Positions 8,594 to 17,232 of a stretch of 34,052 nucleotides of DNA are shown piece by piece; positions within the stretch are counted from its first letter, which is position 1; each line of letters begins with the position of its first letter. The notes beneath the pieces are model-generated. The model was not told where the DNA came from. It searched no databases and was given only the letters and a program-made list of their open reading frames with translations. The translations under genes and the position numbers were made by a program. The stretch spans positions 1-34,052 of the forward strand of contig JAJAYW010000068.1 of NCBI GenBank assembly GCA_026786005.1. Reading direction: 5' to 3'. This stretch comes from Lysobacter sp. Its GTDB lineage: Bacteria; Pseudomonadota; Gammaproteobacteria; Xanthomonadales; Xanthomonadaceae.

Positions 8594-9621
8594 GCAATCA
8601 GCGCGTGCTTTTGGCCGACATCGGCGGCACCAACGCACGCTTCGCCCTGGTCGATACCGGAACGTCATCGACACCAGCACAATCACGGTTTGGCGCGCAC
8701 TTGCTCGACAGTGTTCGCGAATTTCCCGTCGTGCAGTTTCCATCGCTGGCCGATGCCGCGCGCCATTACCTGCAAAGTACCCAGGCCACCCTTCGACAGG
8801 CCCAAGGTGAGCATCACGGTATAAAAAGAGGCATATTCGCGGTGGCCGGGCGCGTCGACGGCGACGAGGCACGCATCACCAACCATCCGTGGGTGATTTC
8901 GCGCGCACGTACGCAAGCCATGCTGGAATTCGAGCAACTCCATCTGATCAACGACTTCGCCGCGCAGGCGTTGTCGATTCCCCTGCTCGAGTCAGAGGAT
9001 GTCGCTGCGATTGGTGGTGCGTCATGGCGTCCCGACCGCATGCCGAAAGACCGGACGTATGCCGTGATCGGTCCGGGAACCGGACTGGGCGTGGGTGGAC
9101 TGCTGGTGTGCGGTGGGCGCGCACATGCGCTGGAAACCGAGGGCGGCCACACCAGTTTCCCACCGGGTACACCAGAGGAAATCCAGATCCTCGAACACTT
9201 GTCCGCGCAGTTTGGACGCGTGTCCAGCGAGCGTCTGGTAAGTGGACCTGGACTGGTCAACATCCACCGCGCCTTGAGCGAGATCGCCAGTGAAGATCCC
9301 GGCCCCATGCAGCCCGAAGACATCACCTCGCGTGCCGAGCGCGGTGATGCCCGCTGCATGCGTACGCTGGATATTTTTTGCGCAGTGTTCGGTGCGATCT
9401 CGGGCGATCTGGTGCTGACTCTGGGTGCATGGGACGGCGTATTCCTGACCGGTGGGCTGGTGCCGAGACTGCTGCCTGCGTTGCAGCATTCCGGGTTTCG
9501 CCAACGCTTCGAACACAAGGGCCGGTTCTCGTCCAACATGGCACGGGTTCCCACGGTCGCCGTGCTGCATCCACATCCGGGATTGTTGGGTGCGGCTGCG
9601 TTTGCGTTGGCCGAACAATGA
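8590..9621 (+). CDS. glk: glucokinase
   Basis: Phosphorylates glucose with ATP to glucose-6-phosphate in the cytoplasm, here supplying zwf. The 343-residue product is of the proteobacterial Glk family. It has the ATP-binding LADIGGTNARFAL at the N-terminus, FAVAGRV and ITNHPWVIS, LINDFAAQAL with the catalytic aspartate, GPGTGLGVGG and the ETEGGHTSFPP segment. The ATG at 8590 overlaps the zwf stop by 4 nt (ATGA) and has GGAG upstream. The long in-frame extension to 8443 is non-homologous and lies inside zwf. A dispersed repeat at 8788-8813 adds the residues ATLRQAQGEH just before the conserved GIFAVAGRV strand. The end overlaps pgl by 4 nt. Confidence 0.95.
   Translation: MSNQRVLLADIGGTNARFALVDTGTSSTPAQSRFGAHLLDSVREFPVVQFPSLADAARHYLQSTQATLRQAQGEHHGIKRGIFAVAGRVDGDEARITNHPWVISRARTQAMLEFEQLHLINDFAAQALSIPLLESEDVAAIGGASWRPDRMPKDRTYAVIGPGTGLGVGGLLVCGGRAHALETEGGHTSFPPGTPEEIQILEHLSAQFGRVSSERLVSGPGLVNIHRALSEIASEDPGPMQPEDITSRAERGDARCMRTLDIFCAVFGAISGDLVLTLGAWDGVFLTGGLVPRLLPALQHSGFRQRFEHKGRFSSNMARVPTVAVLHPHPGLLGAAAFALAEQ
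8788..8813. repeat. CTTCGACA-type repeat in frame within glk
   Basis: A diverged copy (18 of 26 bases) of the repeat in zwf at 8006-8031, in the same orientation and reading frame, giving LRQAQGE against LRQSQDE in zwf. It sits in the loop before the FAVAGRV strand of glucokinase. The divergence suggests an older insertion than the zwf and ccmA copies. Confidence 0.7.
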
Positions 9622-10331
9622 ATTCGCAATCGATGCGTTCCCGATTCCACGCCTATCGCGATGAGAACGAGTGGGCGGCTGCAGTCGCGACGATCATTGC
9701 CGACAGCCTGCGCGAAAGGCTGCAGCAGTCCGGCCAGGCACGCATCCTGTTGTCGGGCGGCAAGACACCCGAACCGGTGTATCGCGCCTTGTCGCATGCC
9801 GAACTCGACTGGTGCCGTGTCGATGTCGCCCTCGTCGACGAACGTTGGCTGCGTCCGGACGATCCCGACAGCAACGCGCACCTCATTCGCGACACGCTGC
9901 TACAGGATCGCGCTGCCATCGCGCACTTTGAGCCCTTGACGCAGAGCGGTCGCACGCTCGCTGCATCGGTGCGCCTGGCCAACGAACATGCACTTCGCAA
10001 CCCCGACATTGTCGTGCTGGGCATGGGCGACGACGGCCATACCGCGTCGCTGTTTCCGCGCGCTCGCGACCTCGAGCACGCGTTGAACGCGAGCAGCGAC
10101 TATGTCGCCATCGACGCGACCGGCTGCTCCGGCGCGGGTCCGTGGCCGATGCGCATCAGCCTGACGCCTGCAGGCTTGTCGAAAGCGCCGCATCGGTTGT
10201 TGCTGATTCGCGGCGACCACAAACGTCACGTGCTGGATCGCGCGCTGGATGGCGACGATCCGCGTGAACTTCCGGTACGCATTGCATTCACGGCGCCCGG
10301 CACAGTTTTGCAAGTGCATTGGTATCCATGA
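9618..10331 (+). CDS. pgl: 6-phosphogluconolactonase
   Basis: Hydrolyses 6-phosphogluconolactone to 6-phosphogluconate; the second Entner-Doudoroff step, in the cytoplasm. The 237-residue product is of the DevB/NagB-like family, with the phosphate-binding LLSGGKTPEPVY segment, VDERW and the signature GMGDDGHTASLFP, all intact. The start at 9618 overlaps the glk stop by 4 nt (ATGA); the longer in-frame extension lies inside glk and is not homologous. It is the last gene of the tightly overlapping GH1-zwf-glk-pgl run. A 139-nt gap holding a palindromic repeat follows before edd. Confidence 0.93.
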   Translation: MNSQSMRSRFHAYRDENEWAAAVATIIADSLRERLQQSGQARILLSGGKTPEPVYRALSHAELDWCRVDVALVDERWLRPDDPDSNAHLIRDTLLQDRAAIAHFEPLTQSGRTLAASVRLANEHALRNPDIVVLGMGDDGHTASLFPRARDLEHALNASSDYVAIDATGCSGAGPWPMRISLTPAGLSKAPHRLLLIRGDHKRHVLDRALDGDDPRELPVRIAFTAPGTVLQVHWYP

Positions 10332-10360
10332 TGAGCATGCACTTCAGCAGAACCAGAATC

Positions 10361-10442
10361 TTTACTCCCACGAAGGGGCGAATGCAGTGACCTTGCTTCT
10401 AAAGGCTTGAAGTCGCTGGATTCCCGCCTTCGCTGGAATGAC
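10361..10442. repeat. inverted ATTCCCGCCTTCGCGGGAAT-type repeat pair between pgl and edd
   Basis: The right unit (10416-10442) matches the unit at 16332-16358 at all but one base. The left unit (10361-10386) is a decayed inverted copy, and the stretch between them shares CAGTGACCTTGCT with the 16263-16358 element. It ends 27 nt before the edd start and could fold in the mRNA, modulating edd-eda expression relative to the upstream genes. Confidence 0.75.
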
Positions 10443-10469
10443 GATCCCCTTGATGGAAAAACCGATTCA

Positions 10470-12389
10470 ATGACGCTGCATCCCCGACTCCACGAAGTCA
10501 CCGAACGTATCCGCGAACGCAGCCGCGCATCACGCAGCGCGTACCTCGAAGGCATCGAAGCGATGCACGCCATCGGTCCGCTGCGCAATCGCCTGAGTTG
10601 CGGCAACCTGGCGCACGCCTTCGCCGCCAGCGGCACCACCGACAAGGCGCGGCTCAAGGGTGATGCGGTACCAAATCTTGCGATCGTCAGCGCCTATAAC
10701 GACATGCTGTCGGCGCACCAGCCATTCGAGACGTACCCGGAATTCATCCGCGACACCGCACGCGCACTCGGCGCAACCGCGCAAGTCGCCGGCGGGGTGC
10801 CGGCGATGTGCGATGGCGTGACCCAGGGCCGCGCCGGCATGGAGCTGTCGCTGTTCTCGCGCGACGTGATCGCACAGGCCACCGCGATTGCTCTGTCGCA
10901 CGACATGTTCGACGCCGCCGTGTACCTGGGCGTCTGCGACAAGATCGTGCCGGGGTTGCTGATCGGCGCCCTCGCCTTCGGCCATCTGCCCGCGGTGTTC
11001 ATTCCGGCGGGTCCTATGACGCCCGGCATCCCGAACAAACTGAAAGCCGAAGTGCGCGAACGCTATGCCGCCGGTGAAGTGACCCGCGAGGAACTGCTCG
11101 AGGCCGAATCGGGCTCGTATCACGCGCCCGGCACCTGCACGTTCTACGGCACCGCCAATTCCAACCAGGTCCTGCTTGAGGCGATGGGGCTGCAGTTGCC
11201 AGGCACGTCATTCGTCAATCCCAGCACGCCGCTGCGCGACGCATTGACGCGTTACGCGACCGAACGCGCACTGCGCATCACCGCACTGGGCGCGGACTAT
11301 CGCCCGATCGGCCGTTTGCTCGACGAACGAGCCATCGTCAACGCGATCGTCGCCCTGCTCGCAACCGGCGGCTCGACCAATCACACGATCCATTTTGTTG
11401 CCGTGGCGCGCGCGGCCGGCATTCGGTTGACGTGGGATGACATCGATGCGCTGGCCGATGTCGTGCCCCTGCTCGCACGCGTCTATCCGAATGGCGAAGC
11501 CGACGTGAACCGGTTCGCCGCCTGCGGCGGCAGCGCCTTCGTGTTCCGCGAACTCATGGATGCCGGCCTGATGCACGACGATCTTGCGAGCATCGTGCCC
11601 GGCGGCATGCGCGCGTACTGCGATGAGCCGCGGATCGCGGATGGCGTGCTGGCTTACGCACCTTGTGCAACGGATTCAGCAGACGTAACGGTCGTTCGGC
11701 CAGCGAGTAATCCCTTCGAGGCACAAGGCGGATTGCGCTTGCTCAGCGGCAACCTCGGTCGCGCGCTGATCAAGCTCTCGGCGATCAAACCCGAACATCG
11801 GAGCATCGAAGCGCCGGCCGTCGTCGTCGACAATCCGCAGGCGCTCAACAAATTGCATGCGGCGAATGCGTTGCCGCACGACTTCGTGGCTGTGGTGCGC
11901 TTCCAGGGACCGGGTGCGAACGGCATGCCCGAGATGCACAGCCTGACGCCGTTGCTCGGCATGCTGCAGAACCAGGGCCGCCGCGTCGCGCTGGTCACCG
12001 ATGGCCGACTGTCCGGCGCGTCGGGAAAAATTCCGTCCGCGATCCATGTCACGCCGGAAGCCGCACGCGAAGGTCCGCTGGCGAAACTGCGTCAGGGCGA
12101 CGTGATCCGCCTCGATGGCGAAGCGGGCGTGCTAGAAGCTCTGGTCGATGCCGTCGAATGGAACGCACGCACCCTCGACATCGACACCACACCGCCCGCC
12201 CATGACCTCGGCCGCAACCTGTTCGCGATCAACCGTGCCGTGGTGACGCCTGCGGACCAAGGGGCCTTGTCGATCTCCTGCGGCCCGCCGACGCATGAGG
12301 CCGACAACGCGCCGGAATACGATGCCGAATATCAACTCGGCCGCAATGCCGCCGCCGCAGATGCACCACACGAAGCGAAAGACGCATGA
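10470..12389 (+). CDS. edd: phosphogluconate dehydratase
   Basis: Dehydrates 6-phosphogluconate to 2-keto-3-deoxy-6-phosphogluconate, the committed Entner-Doudoroff step; cytoplasmic [4Fe-4S] enzyme of the IlvD/Edd family. The 639-residue product has [11 protein letters not shown] and [10 protein letters not shown], which hold family cluster cysteines. It also has [34 protein letters not shown] and the C-terminal [16 protein letters not shown]. The start at 10470 begins the conserved [14 protein letters not shown]. In-frame codons upstream are translation of a repeat, not of the enzyme. No strong Shine-Dalgarno is visible; a six-codon reading frame (10453-10473) overlaps the start by ATGA. 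The end overlaps eda by 4 nt. Confidence 0.96.
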   Translation: MTLHPRLHEVTERIRERSRASRSAYLEGIEAMHAIGPLRNRLSCGNLAHAFAASGTTDKARLKGDAVPNLAIVSAYNDMLSAHQPFETYPEFIRDTARALGATAQVAGGVPAMCDGVTQGRAGMELSLFSRDVIAQATAIALSHDMFDAAVYLGVCDKIVPGLLIGALAFGHLPAVFIPAGPMTPGIPNKLKAEVRERYAAGEVTREELLEAESGSYHAPGTCTFYGTANSNQVLLEAMGLQLPGTSFVNPSTPLRDALTRYATERALRITALGADYRPIGRLLDERAIVNAIVALLATGGSTNHTIHFVAVARAAGIRLTWDDIDALADVVPLLARVYPNGEADVNRFAACGGSAFVFRELMDAGLMHDDLASIVPGGMRAYCDEPRIADGVLAYAPCATDSADVTVVRPASNPFEAQGGLRLLSGNLGRALIKLSAIKPEHRSIEAPAVVVDNPQALNKLHAANALPHDFVAVVRFQGPGANGMPEMHSLTPLLGMLQNQGRRVALVTDGRLSGASGKIPSAIHVTPEAAREGPLAKLRQGDVIRLDGEAGVLEALVDAVEWNARTLDIDTTPPAHDLGRNLFAINRAVVTPADQGALSISCGPPTHEADNAPEYDAEYQLGRNAAAADAPHEAKDA

Positions 12390-13054
12390 CCGACATGACC
12401 GACATGCAATTCCGTGCCGAACGCATCCTTCGCGACGCTGGCATCCTGCCTGTGCTCACCGTAGACAATGTCGAGCAGGCAATCGACACCACACGCGCAT
12501 TGCTTGCAGGCGGGCTGACCGCGATCGAACTAACGTTGCGCACGCCGGCATCGCTCGATGCACTGGCTGCGTTGAAGCAGGAATTTCCGGATCTCGCCGT
12601 TGGTGCAGGCACGGTCTTGCAAGCCGCGCAGGTGGACGCCGTCTGCGAGCTCGGTGTCGATTTCATCATCACGCCGGGTGTGTCGCCAGTGCTGCTCGAC
12701 GCGTTGCTGTCAGCGGATGTCCCGGTGATCCCGGGCGCCGCCACACCGAGCGAATTGATTGCGCTGGCATCGCGCGGATTTCGCGTCGCGAAGTTGTTTC
12801 CTGCTGCCGTGGTTGGCGGTATCGCCATGCTCAAGGCCTTGCAAGGTCCGCTGCCACAGATGAAGTTATGTCCGACAGGTGGCATCGCCGAAGACAACGC
12901 GGCCGACTATCTCGCGCAACCAAACGTTATCTGCATCGGTGGCTCGTGGATGGTGCCCAAGGCATGGTTGCAGGCAGGGGCTTGGGGCAAGGTCACCGAG
13001 AGCGCGTCACGCGCGGCAGCGATCGTCGAACGTGCACGCGACCAGTCCTTGTAG
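12386..13054 (+). CDS. eda: 2-keto-3-deoxy-6-phosphogluconate aldolase
   Basis: Splits KDPG into pyruvate and glyceraldehyde-3-phosphate, the last Entner-Doudoroff step; cytoplasmic class I aldolase, TIM barrel. The 222-residue product has the catalytic base E48 in IELTLRT, the GAGTVL strand, FIITPG and the Schiff-base lysine K136 in VAKLFPA. CPTGGI forms the phosphate site. It overlaps edd by 4 nt. The final Leu codon and TAG stop (13049-13054) are formed where the gene runs into a perfect palindromic repeat, so the present C-terminus was set by that insertion. Confidence 0.96.
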   Translation: MTDMTDMQFRAERILRDAGILPVLTVDNVEQAIDTTRALLAGGLTAIELTLRTPASLDALAALKQEFPDLAVGAGTVLQAAQVDAVCELGVDFIITPGVSPVLLDALLSADVPVIPGAATPSELIALASRGFRVAKLFPAAVVGGIAMLKALQGPLPQMKLCPTGGIAEDNAADYLAQPNVICIGGSWMVPKAWLQAGAWGKVTESASRAAAIVERARDQSL

Positions 13055-13119
13055 GAGCGCACCTGGGCGCGATGTGGCGTTACCGGGAAAGCGCCATCGC
13101 GCCCAGGTGCGCTCCTACA
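13050..13119. repeat. GTAGGAGCGC palindromic repeat, copy 3, between convergent genes
   Basis: Perfect 25-bp inverted arms at 13050-13074 and 13095-13119 around a short centre containing GTTACCGGGAAAG. It lies between convergent eda and the large glycosidase gene and overlaps the ends of both. TAG at 13052-13054 stops eda, and the TAG read on the minus strand at 13117-13115 stops the glycosidase. It probably serves as a bidirectional 3' end hairpin, although neither side has a T run. Confidence 0.95.
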
Positions 13120-16100
13120 AAGGCGGTTGCGCGTCTATCTGTATTTCTGCGGGCAATGTTTGAATGCGCAGCTCGCCATCCTGCCATTGCGCTAACTCGC
13201 CATTGATCCTTGCCGTACCGGGTACGCCTTCGTACGGCCACGGCAACACGAGACCGCCCGGCGGCAACTTCATCCCATCCGACAGTTGCAACGTCAACGT
13301 CCCGTCCTGCCGACGCAGGCTGTATCCGAGTAACCCGTACGGCGTGCGCAATCGGTCGATGGCGATACCGTGGCCACCGAACCAGTCGACCGGCACGCCC
13401 GCCGCGATCACCAGCGCACTATCGATATCGCGCGTGTAAGCGAACATGTCCAGTACCGAGCGTAAAAAATCCGACGCGACCCACGCGTGCGGCAGATCGC
13501 CGACGAAGAACGGCCTGCGGCGTTCGCGCGACACCACTTCCGCCCACTGGTTCCAGTTGGCAGGCTCGCGATCGTCGAAGAAGAACTGCAGCGCCTGCCA
13601 CGCACGTTCGCGTTGGCCAAGGCGCACGAAGGCGCCGACATTGCGCCACTCGTAGGGCGTGTAGTCCTTCCATTGGCGCTTGCCATCGCGACGCTGCTCG
13701 AACTCCTTCCAGTAGCGCTCGAACGTGTTGTCCAGCAGATCCTGCGGCAGCAAGCCCTGCTCGCCGCCCGGCGCAAGCGCGATGGTCGTGGACGTCGCAT
13801 CGAAGTCGCCGAGTTCCGCGGCGCCGGGCAGGAAGTTGATGCCGTGCTGTTTCGTCGCTGTAAGCAACGATGCATACAGGTCGCTGCGGAACTGATCGCG
13901 CGCTGCGGTGTAACGCTTGAGCTCGTCGGTCTTGCCCAGCCATCCGGCAATCAGCACCGCATCCTTGTAGCCACGCAGCGCCCAGAAATTGTCCCAGTAC
14001 GAATGCATCGGCTTGGCCGAATAGCCTTCGTGGCTGATCGACGCCGGCATCATGCCGTAGAACGCCGCATTCTTCGCACGATTCGCTTCGGTGCGCTCGC
14101 TCATGCGCAGCTCATCCATGTAAGCCACCGCACCTTGAACATGCGGCCACATTTTTTCGAGCAGCGCCTTGTCGCCGGTGTAGCGATAGACCTCGGCAAT
14201 GGTGAAGATCAGTTCGCCATGGCTGTCGTTCTCGGGTACCGGATCGCTGCCGCGATCGTCGACGCAGCACGGCACCTTGCCATTCTTGAACTGGAACGGC
14301 GCGTACCAGCGCAGGAATTCCTCGGCCACATCCTCGCGGCCCATTCGCAACAAGCCTTCGGCGATCATCGCGCCATCGCGGATCCATGCGCGCGAGTACG
14401 AACGCGTGCCGGGTTGCAGGCGGGGACCGGTGCGCGAGATCAGCATGTGCGCGAGTGCGGTGCGCAAGGTATCGACGAGCGGCTTGCCCTGCGCTGGCAC
14501 GCGGATGCCAACGCGGTCGAGTTTGTCGCGCCAGAGTGCAGAGACGGAATCCTGCAAGGTTGCCGCAACGAACTCATCGAAGCCGGCAAGATCGCCGGTC
14601 AGCGGCGCCATCCATGCAACGTCCCTGCTCTCCCCCGGCGCAAGGCGCATCCGGTACAACACGACGCCGGAGGCATGTCCGGTGGCGTCTTCGATCTGTT
14701 TCGATGTATCGGGCGTATTCGTGTCCAGACGCTCGACAACCATGCCCGCATCCAGCGCGGAGACGAATGCGCTTTCAGGGTTCGTTGCAAACCGCAGGCG
14801 AGGCTTGTCATTGACCTCGACAGTGCGGTTGTCGATCCGCAACGACTCGATCGGACTGAAGCCACCGATGGTATTGAGGAACTGGCTGGGCGGATTGACC
14901 TGCAGCGGCCGCACCGCCAGCACCAGCGTGTAATCGCGCGGCGTGCTGCCCGGATTACGCAGGCGATAGCGCGCGACCAGTTGCGTGCGGTCCGGCGTGC
15001 CTTGTGCGAACGCCGTGATGTCGAGTGCGATGTCCTGCGCGCGCCATTGCACGCTCGGGATCGGCAGGTAGTCGTCTTGCAGCGATTGTGTGATGTCGAC
15101 ATCGGCCCACGTATGCAGCTTGTCGTCGACCCGCACGAATGGCTCGACACTGACGCCACCCTTGCCGAGTTCGATCGCCCCGTCCTCGCCGATCAGCCCC
15201 TGTTCCTTGCCGCCATCGATGCCGAGAATGGTCCAGTACGGTTGCTCGCCACTGAAGCCGCGCGGGTACAGACCCCTGCGCGCGTTCTTCGCCAGCGCCT
15301 TGATGAAGTCGTTCGGGATCGCCGCGAATGCGAGCGGCTCGATGACCACTTCCTTCAAACCATAGCGCTTGCCCGGCCCATCCTTGAGGTGGATGCGGAC
15401 GAATCGTCCCTCCGACTCCGGCAGCGCCAGCAGATCATCACCACCGTTGCCAGCCTCCACGTCACGCAAATTGATACCGATTTCGTCGTCGGAAACCCGC
15501 GGCTGTTCCACTTCCACCTGGTAGTCGCTGGCGTGCTCGTTGTCGTTCCAGCGCAAGGTCAGGCCGCCGAATTCACGGACCCGGCCCAGGTCGAGCGTCA
15601 GTGTCTGGACGCCTGCATCCGCATGCCAGACCGTTCGCGGATCGCCATCGACGGCCAAGCGTGCATCACCCGACGTTGCGGTCGCGACCGGTGTCGGCGG
15701 CGGGTCTGGGTACGCCGGCAATTCGTGAAAATGCAGTTCATCGAAACAGACTTCACCGCGTCCGCCGACGCCGCTGTTGTAGACGATGAACTCGACCTTG
15801 CTTGTCACCTTCAACGCCGGATCCGGGTCCGGCCCCCACGCCTTGCCGATGTGCCGCTTCTTGTAGCGGACCGGCGTCCACCCATCAGGGAACGGATATT
15901 TCGGCTTGTTGACCCACCAGACGTTGTCGCCACTCTTGTCCATCAACTTGAACTGCAGATCGTTGCCGGGTGGCTTGCCGCGCAGCTTGAACTCGAAGGC
16001 GTAATCGGCTGGATAAATGATCTTCTCGTCGCGCTGCACGCCGACGTAGCCGGACACGCCGTTGAAGTCGTAATCCAGGCAGAGCGCCTTACCTTCCGCA

Positions 16101-16267
16101 CCTTCGGCTTGGCGGACCTTGCCAGTGACCTGATCGGACGTGATGACTTTCCATGAGCTGATGTCGTCGAATTTGTCGATGACTAGCGCGCCTGGCGTGG
16201 CGAAAACCGGGCTTGAGATCGAAACAATGAGAAATAACAAGGAAGCGCAAATCCATTGAGCCGTCAT
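13115..16267 (-). CDS. secreted multidomain (alpha/alpha)6 glycosidase with discoidin-like domain
   Basis: Predicted exported protein of 1050 residues. Residues 1-23 form a signal peptide (MTAQWICASLLFLIVSIS, cleavage after VFA). Residues about 25-170 look like a carbohydrate-binding beta-sandwich, rich in W and K. Residues about 180-320 resemble an F5/8 C (discoidin) domain, with AVDGDPRTVWHAD and TLDLGRVREFGGLTLRW. A beta-rich linker domain follows. The C-terminal half has the helical repeats and SRAWIRDGAMIAEGLLRMG motif of (alpha/alpha)6-barrel glycosidases, plus NDSHGELIFTIAEVY. I cannot assign a CAZy family. It is the last gene of the GH144-binding protein-permease run, so a role in periplasmic glucan breakdown is inferred. 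Both ends are built from repeats: the ATG lies in the 16263-16358 element and the TTG-TAG end in the 13050-13119 palindrome. Confidence 0.75.
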   Translation of the reverse strand: MTAQWICASLLFLIVSISSPVFATPGALVIDKFDDISSWKVITSDQVTGKVRQAEGAEGKALCLDYDFNGVSGYVGVQRDEKIIYPADYAFEFKLRGKPPGNDLQFKLMDKSGDNVWWVNKPKYPFPDGWTPVRYKKRHIGKAWGPDPDPALKVTSKVEFIVYNSGVGGRGEVCFDELHFHELPAYPDPPPTPVATATSGDARLAVDGDPRTVWHADAGVQTLTLDLGRVREFGGLTLRWNDNEHASDYQVEVEQPRVSDDEIGINLRDVEAGNGGDDLLALPESEGRFVRIHLKDGPGKRYGLKEVVIEPLAFAAIPNDFIKALAKNARRGLYPRGFSGEQPYWTILGIDGGKEQGLIGEDGAIELGKGGVSVEPFVRVDDKLHTWADVDITQSLQDDYLPIPSVQWRAQDIALDITAFAQGTPDRTQLVARYRLRNPGSTPRDYTLVLAVRPLQVNPPSQFLNTIGGFSPIESLRIDNRTVEVNDKPRLRFATNPESAFVSALDAGMVVERLDTNTPDTSKQIEDATGHASGVVLYRMRLAPGESRDVAWMAPLTGDLAGFDEFVAATLQDSVSALWRDKLDRVGIRVPAQGKPLVDTLRTALAHMLISRTGPRLQPGTRSYSRAWIRDGAMIAEGLLRMGREDVAEEFLRWYAPFQFKNGKVPCCVDDRGSDPVPENDSHGELIFTIAEVYRYTGDKALLEKMWPHVQGAVAYMDELRMSERTEANRAKNAAFYGMMPASISHEGYSAKPMHSYWDNFWALRGYKDAVLIAGWLGKTDELKRYTAARDQFRSDLYASLLTATKQHGINFLPGAAELGDFDATSTTIALAPGGEQGLLPQDLLDNTFERYWKEFEQRRDGKRQWKDYTPYEWRNVGAFVRLGQRERAWQALQFFFDDREPANWNQWAEVVSRERRRPFFVGDLPHAWVASDFLRSVLDMFAYTRDIDSALVIAAGVPVDWFGGHGIAIDRLRTPYGLLGYSLRRQDGTLTLQLSDGMKLPPGGLVLPWPYEGVPGTARINGELAQWQDGELRIQTLPAEIQIDAQPPL

Positions 16268-16358
16268 TCCCGCGAAGGCGGGAATCCAGTGACCTTGCTC
16301 TTCGCACCTGAGCAGACAGACGTCCAAGTCCCTGGATTCCCGCCTTCGCGGGAATGAC
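16263..16358. repeat. inverted pair of ATTCCCGCCTTCGCGGGAAT-type repeats
   Basis: Two perfectly inverted 27-bp units, 16263-16289 and 16332-16358, each itself nearly palindromic (TTCCCGC...GCGGGAA), separated by 42 nt. It occupies most of the 119-nt gap between the permease stop and the glycosidase gene and includes that gene's start codon (16265-16267). Related units occur at 10361-10442 and singly at 31401-31426. The size and symmetry fit a REP doublet or a small MITE. Confidence 0.9.
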
Positions 16359-16386
16359 GACCAGACAACATCGTTGCCTCGAAGAC

Positions 16387-17232
16387 TCACCCCTTCACAC
16401 TCCCCAGCAACAACCCCTGGATGTAGTACCGCTGCAGCAGCAGGAACAACAGCAGTACGGGCAACACCGTGATCACCGCGCCGGCCATCATCAACTCCAC
16501 GTCCATGATGTGCTCGCGCGACAGTGAGGCCAGCGCCACCGGCAGCGTATACAACGACTGGTCGTTGAGCACGATCAGCGGCCACATGAAATCGTTCCAG
16601 CTGGCCATGAAGGTGAAGATCGCCAGCGTCACCAGCACCGGTTTGAGCATCGGCAACACGATCTGCACGAAGATCCGCGCTTCACTGGCGCCGTCGATTC
16701 GTGCGGCCTCCAGCAATTCATCTGGAATGCTGCGTGCGTACTGGCGCACCAGGAAAATGCCGAACACCGTCGCCAATGCCGGCACGATGACGCCGCCGAA
16801 ATTGTTGGCCATTCCCAGGCCTTTCATCATCAGGAACAGCGGCAACATCGCCACCTGTCCGGGAATCACCAAGGCCGCGAGCAGGATCTGGAACACACGC
16901 TCACGGCCCGCAAAACGCAGCTTGGCGAACGCATACCCCGCCATCGTGTTGACCAGCAGCGACAGCACGGTGATCACCCCTGACACCAGCAAGCTATTGG
17001 CGAAATTACGACCGATGCCGGTGCGCGCGAACAGTTCGTGGTAGTTCGCCAGTGTCGCTGCGGAAGGCAGCAATGGTGGCGGGAAATGACTGGCTTCGCC
17101 CGATGGCATGAACGACACCGAGACCATCCACGCAAGCGGCGCCAAGCTGACCAGCGCAAGCAGCAGCAACGCGGCGTTGATGCCGATCGCGCCGATGCGC
17201 GACTGTCCGACTTCGCGGCTCAACCCTGTCAT
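16387..17232 (-). CDS. carbohydrate ABC transporter permease (MalG/UgpE type)
   Basis: Inner-membrane channel subunit of a sugar importer, 281 residues with about six hydrophobic helices. The cytoplasmic EAA loop EAARIDGASEARIFVQIVLP, which docks the ATPase, is intact. The C-terminus ends with QRYYIQGLLLGSVKG, typical of MalG-like permeases. The ATG at 17232 overlaps the stop of the other permease by 4 nt (ATGA); the longer in-frame extension lies inside that gene. No ATPase is encoded here, so the UgpC-like protein at 4.5-5.6 kb is the likely partner. Confidence 0.92.
   Translation of the reverse strand: MTGLSREVGQSRIGAIGINAALLLLALVSLAPLAWMVSVSFMPSGEASHFPPPLLPSAATLANYHELFARTGIGRNFANSLLVSGVITVLSLLVNTMAGYAFAKLRFAGRERVFQILLAALVIPGQVAMLPLFLMMKGLGMANNFGGVIVPALATVFGIFLVRQYARSIPDELLEAARIDGASEARIFVQIVLPMLKPVLVTLAIFTFMASWNDFMWPLIVLNDQSLYTLPVALASLSREHIMDVELMMAGAVITVLPVLLLFLLLQRYYIQGLLLGSVKG

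Noticed and set aside
13487-16156. 889-codon plus-strand open frame opposite the large glycosidase
   Set aside because: Its complement has a signal peptide, recognisable domains and glycosidase motifs; the plus-strand translation has none and is rich in Arg/Asp/Val as expected of a shadow.
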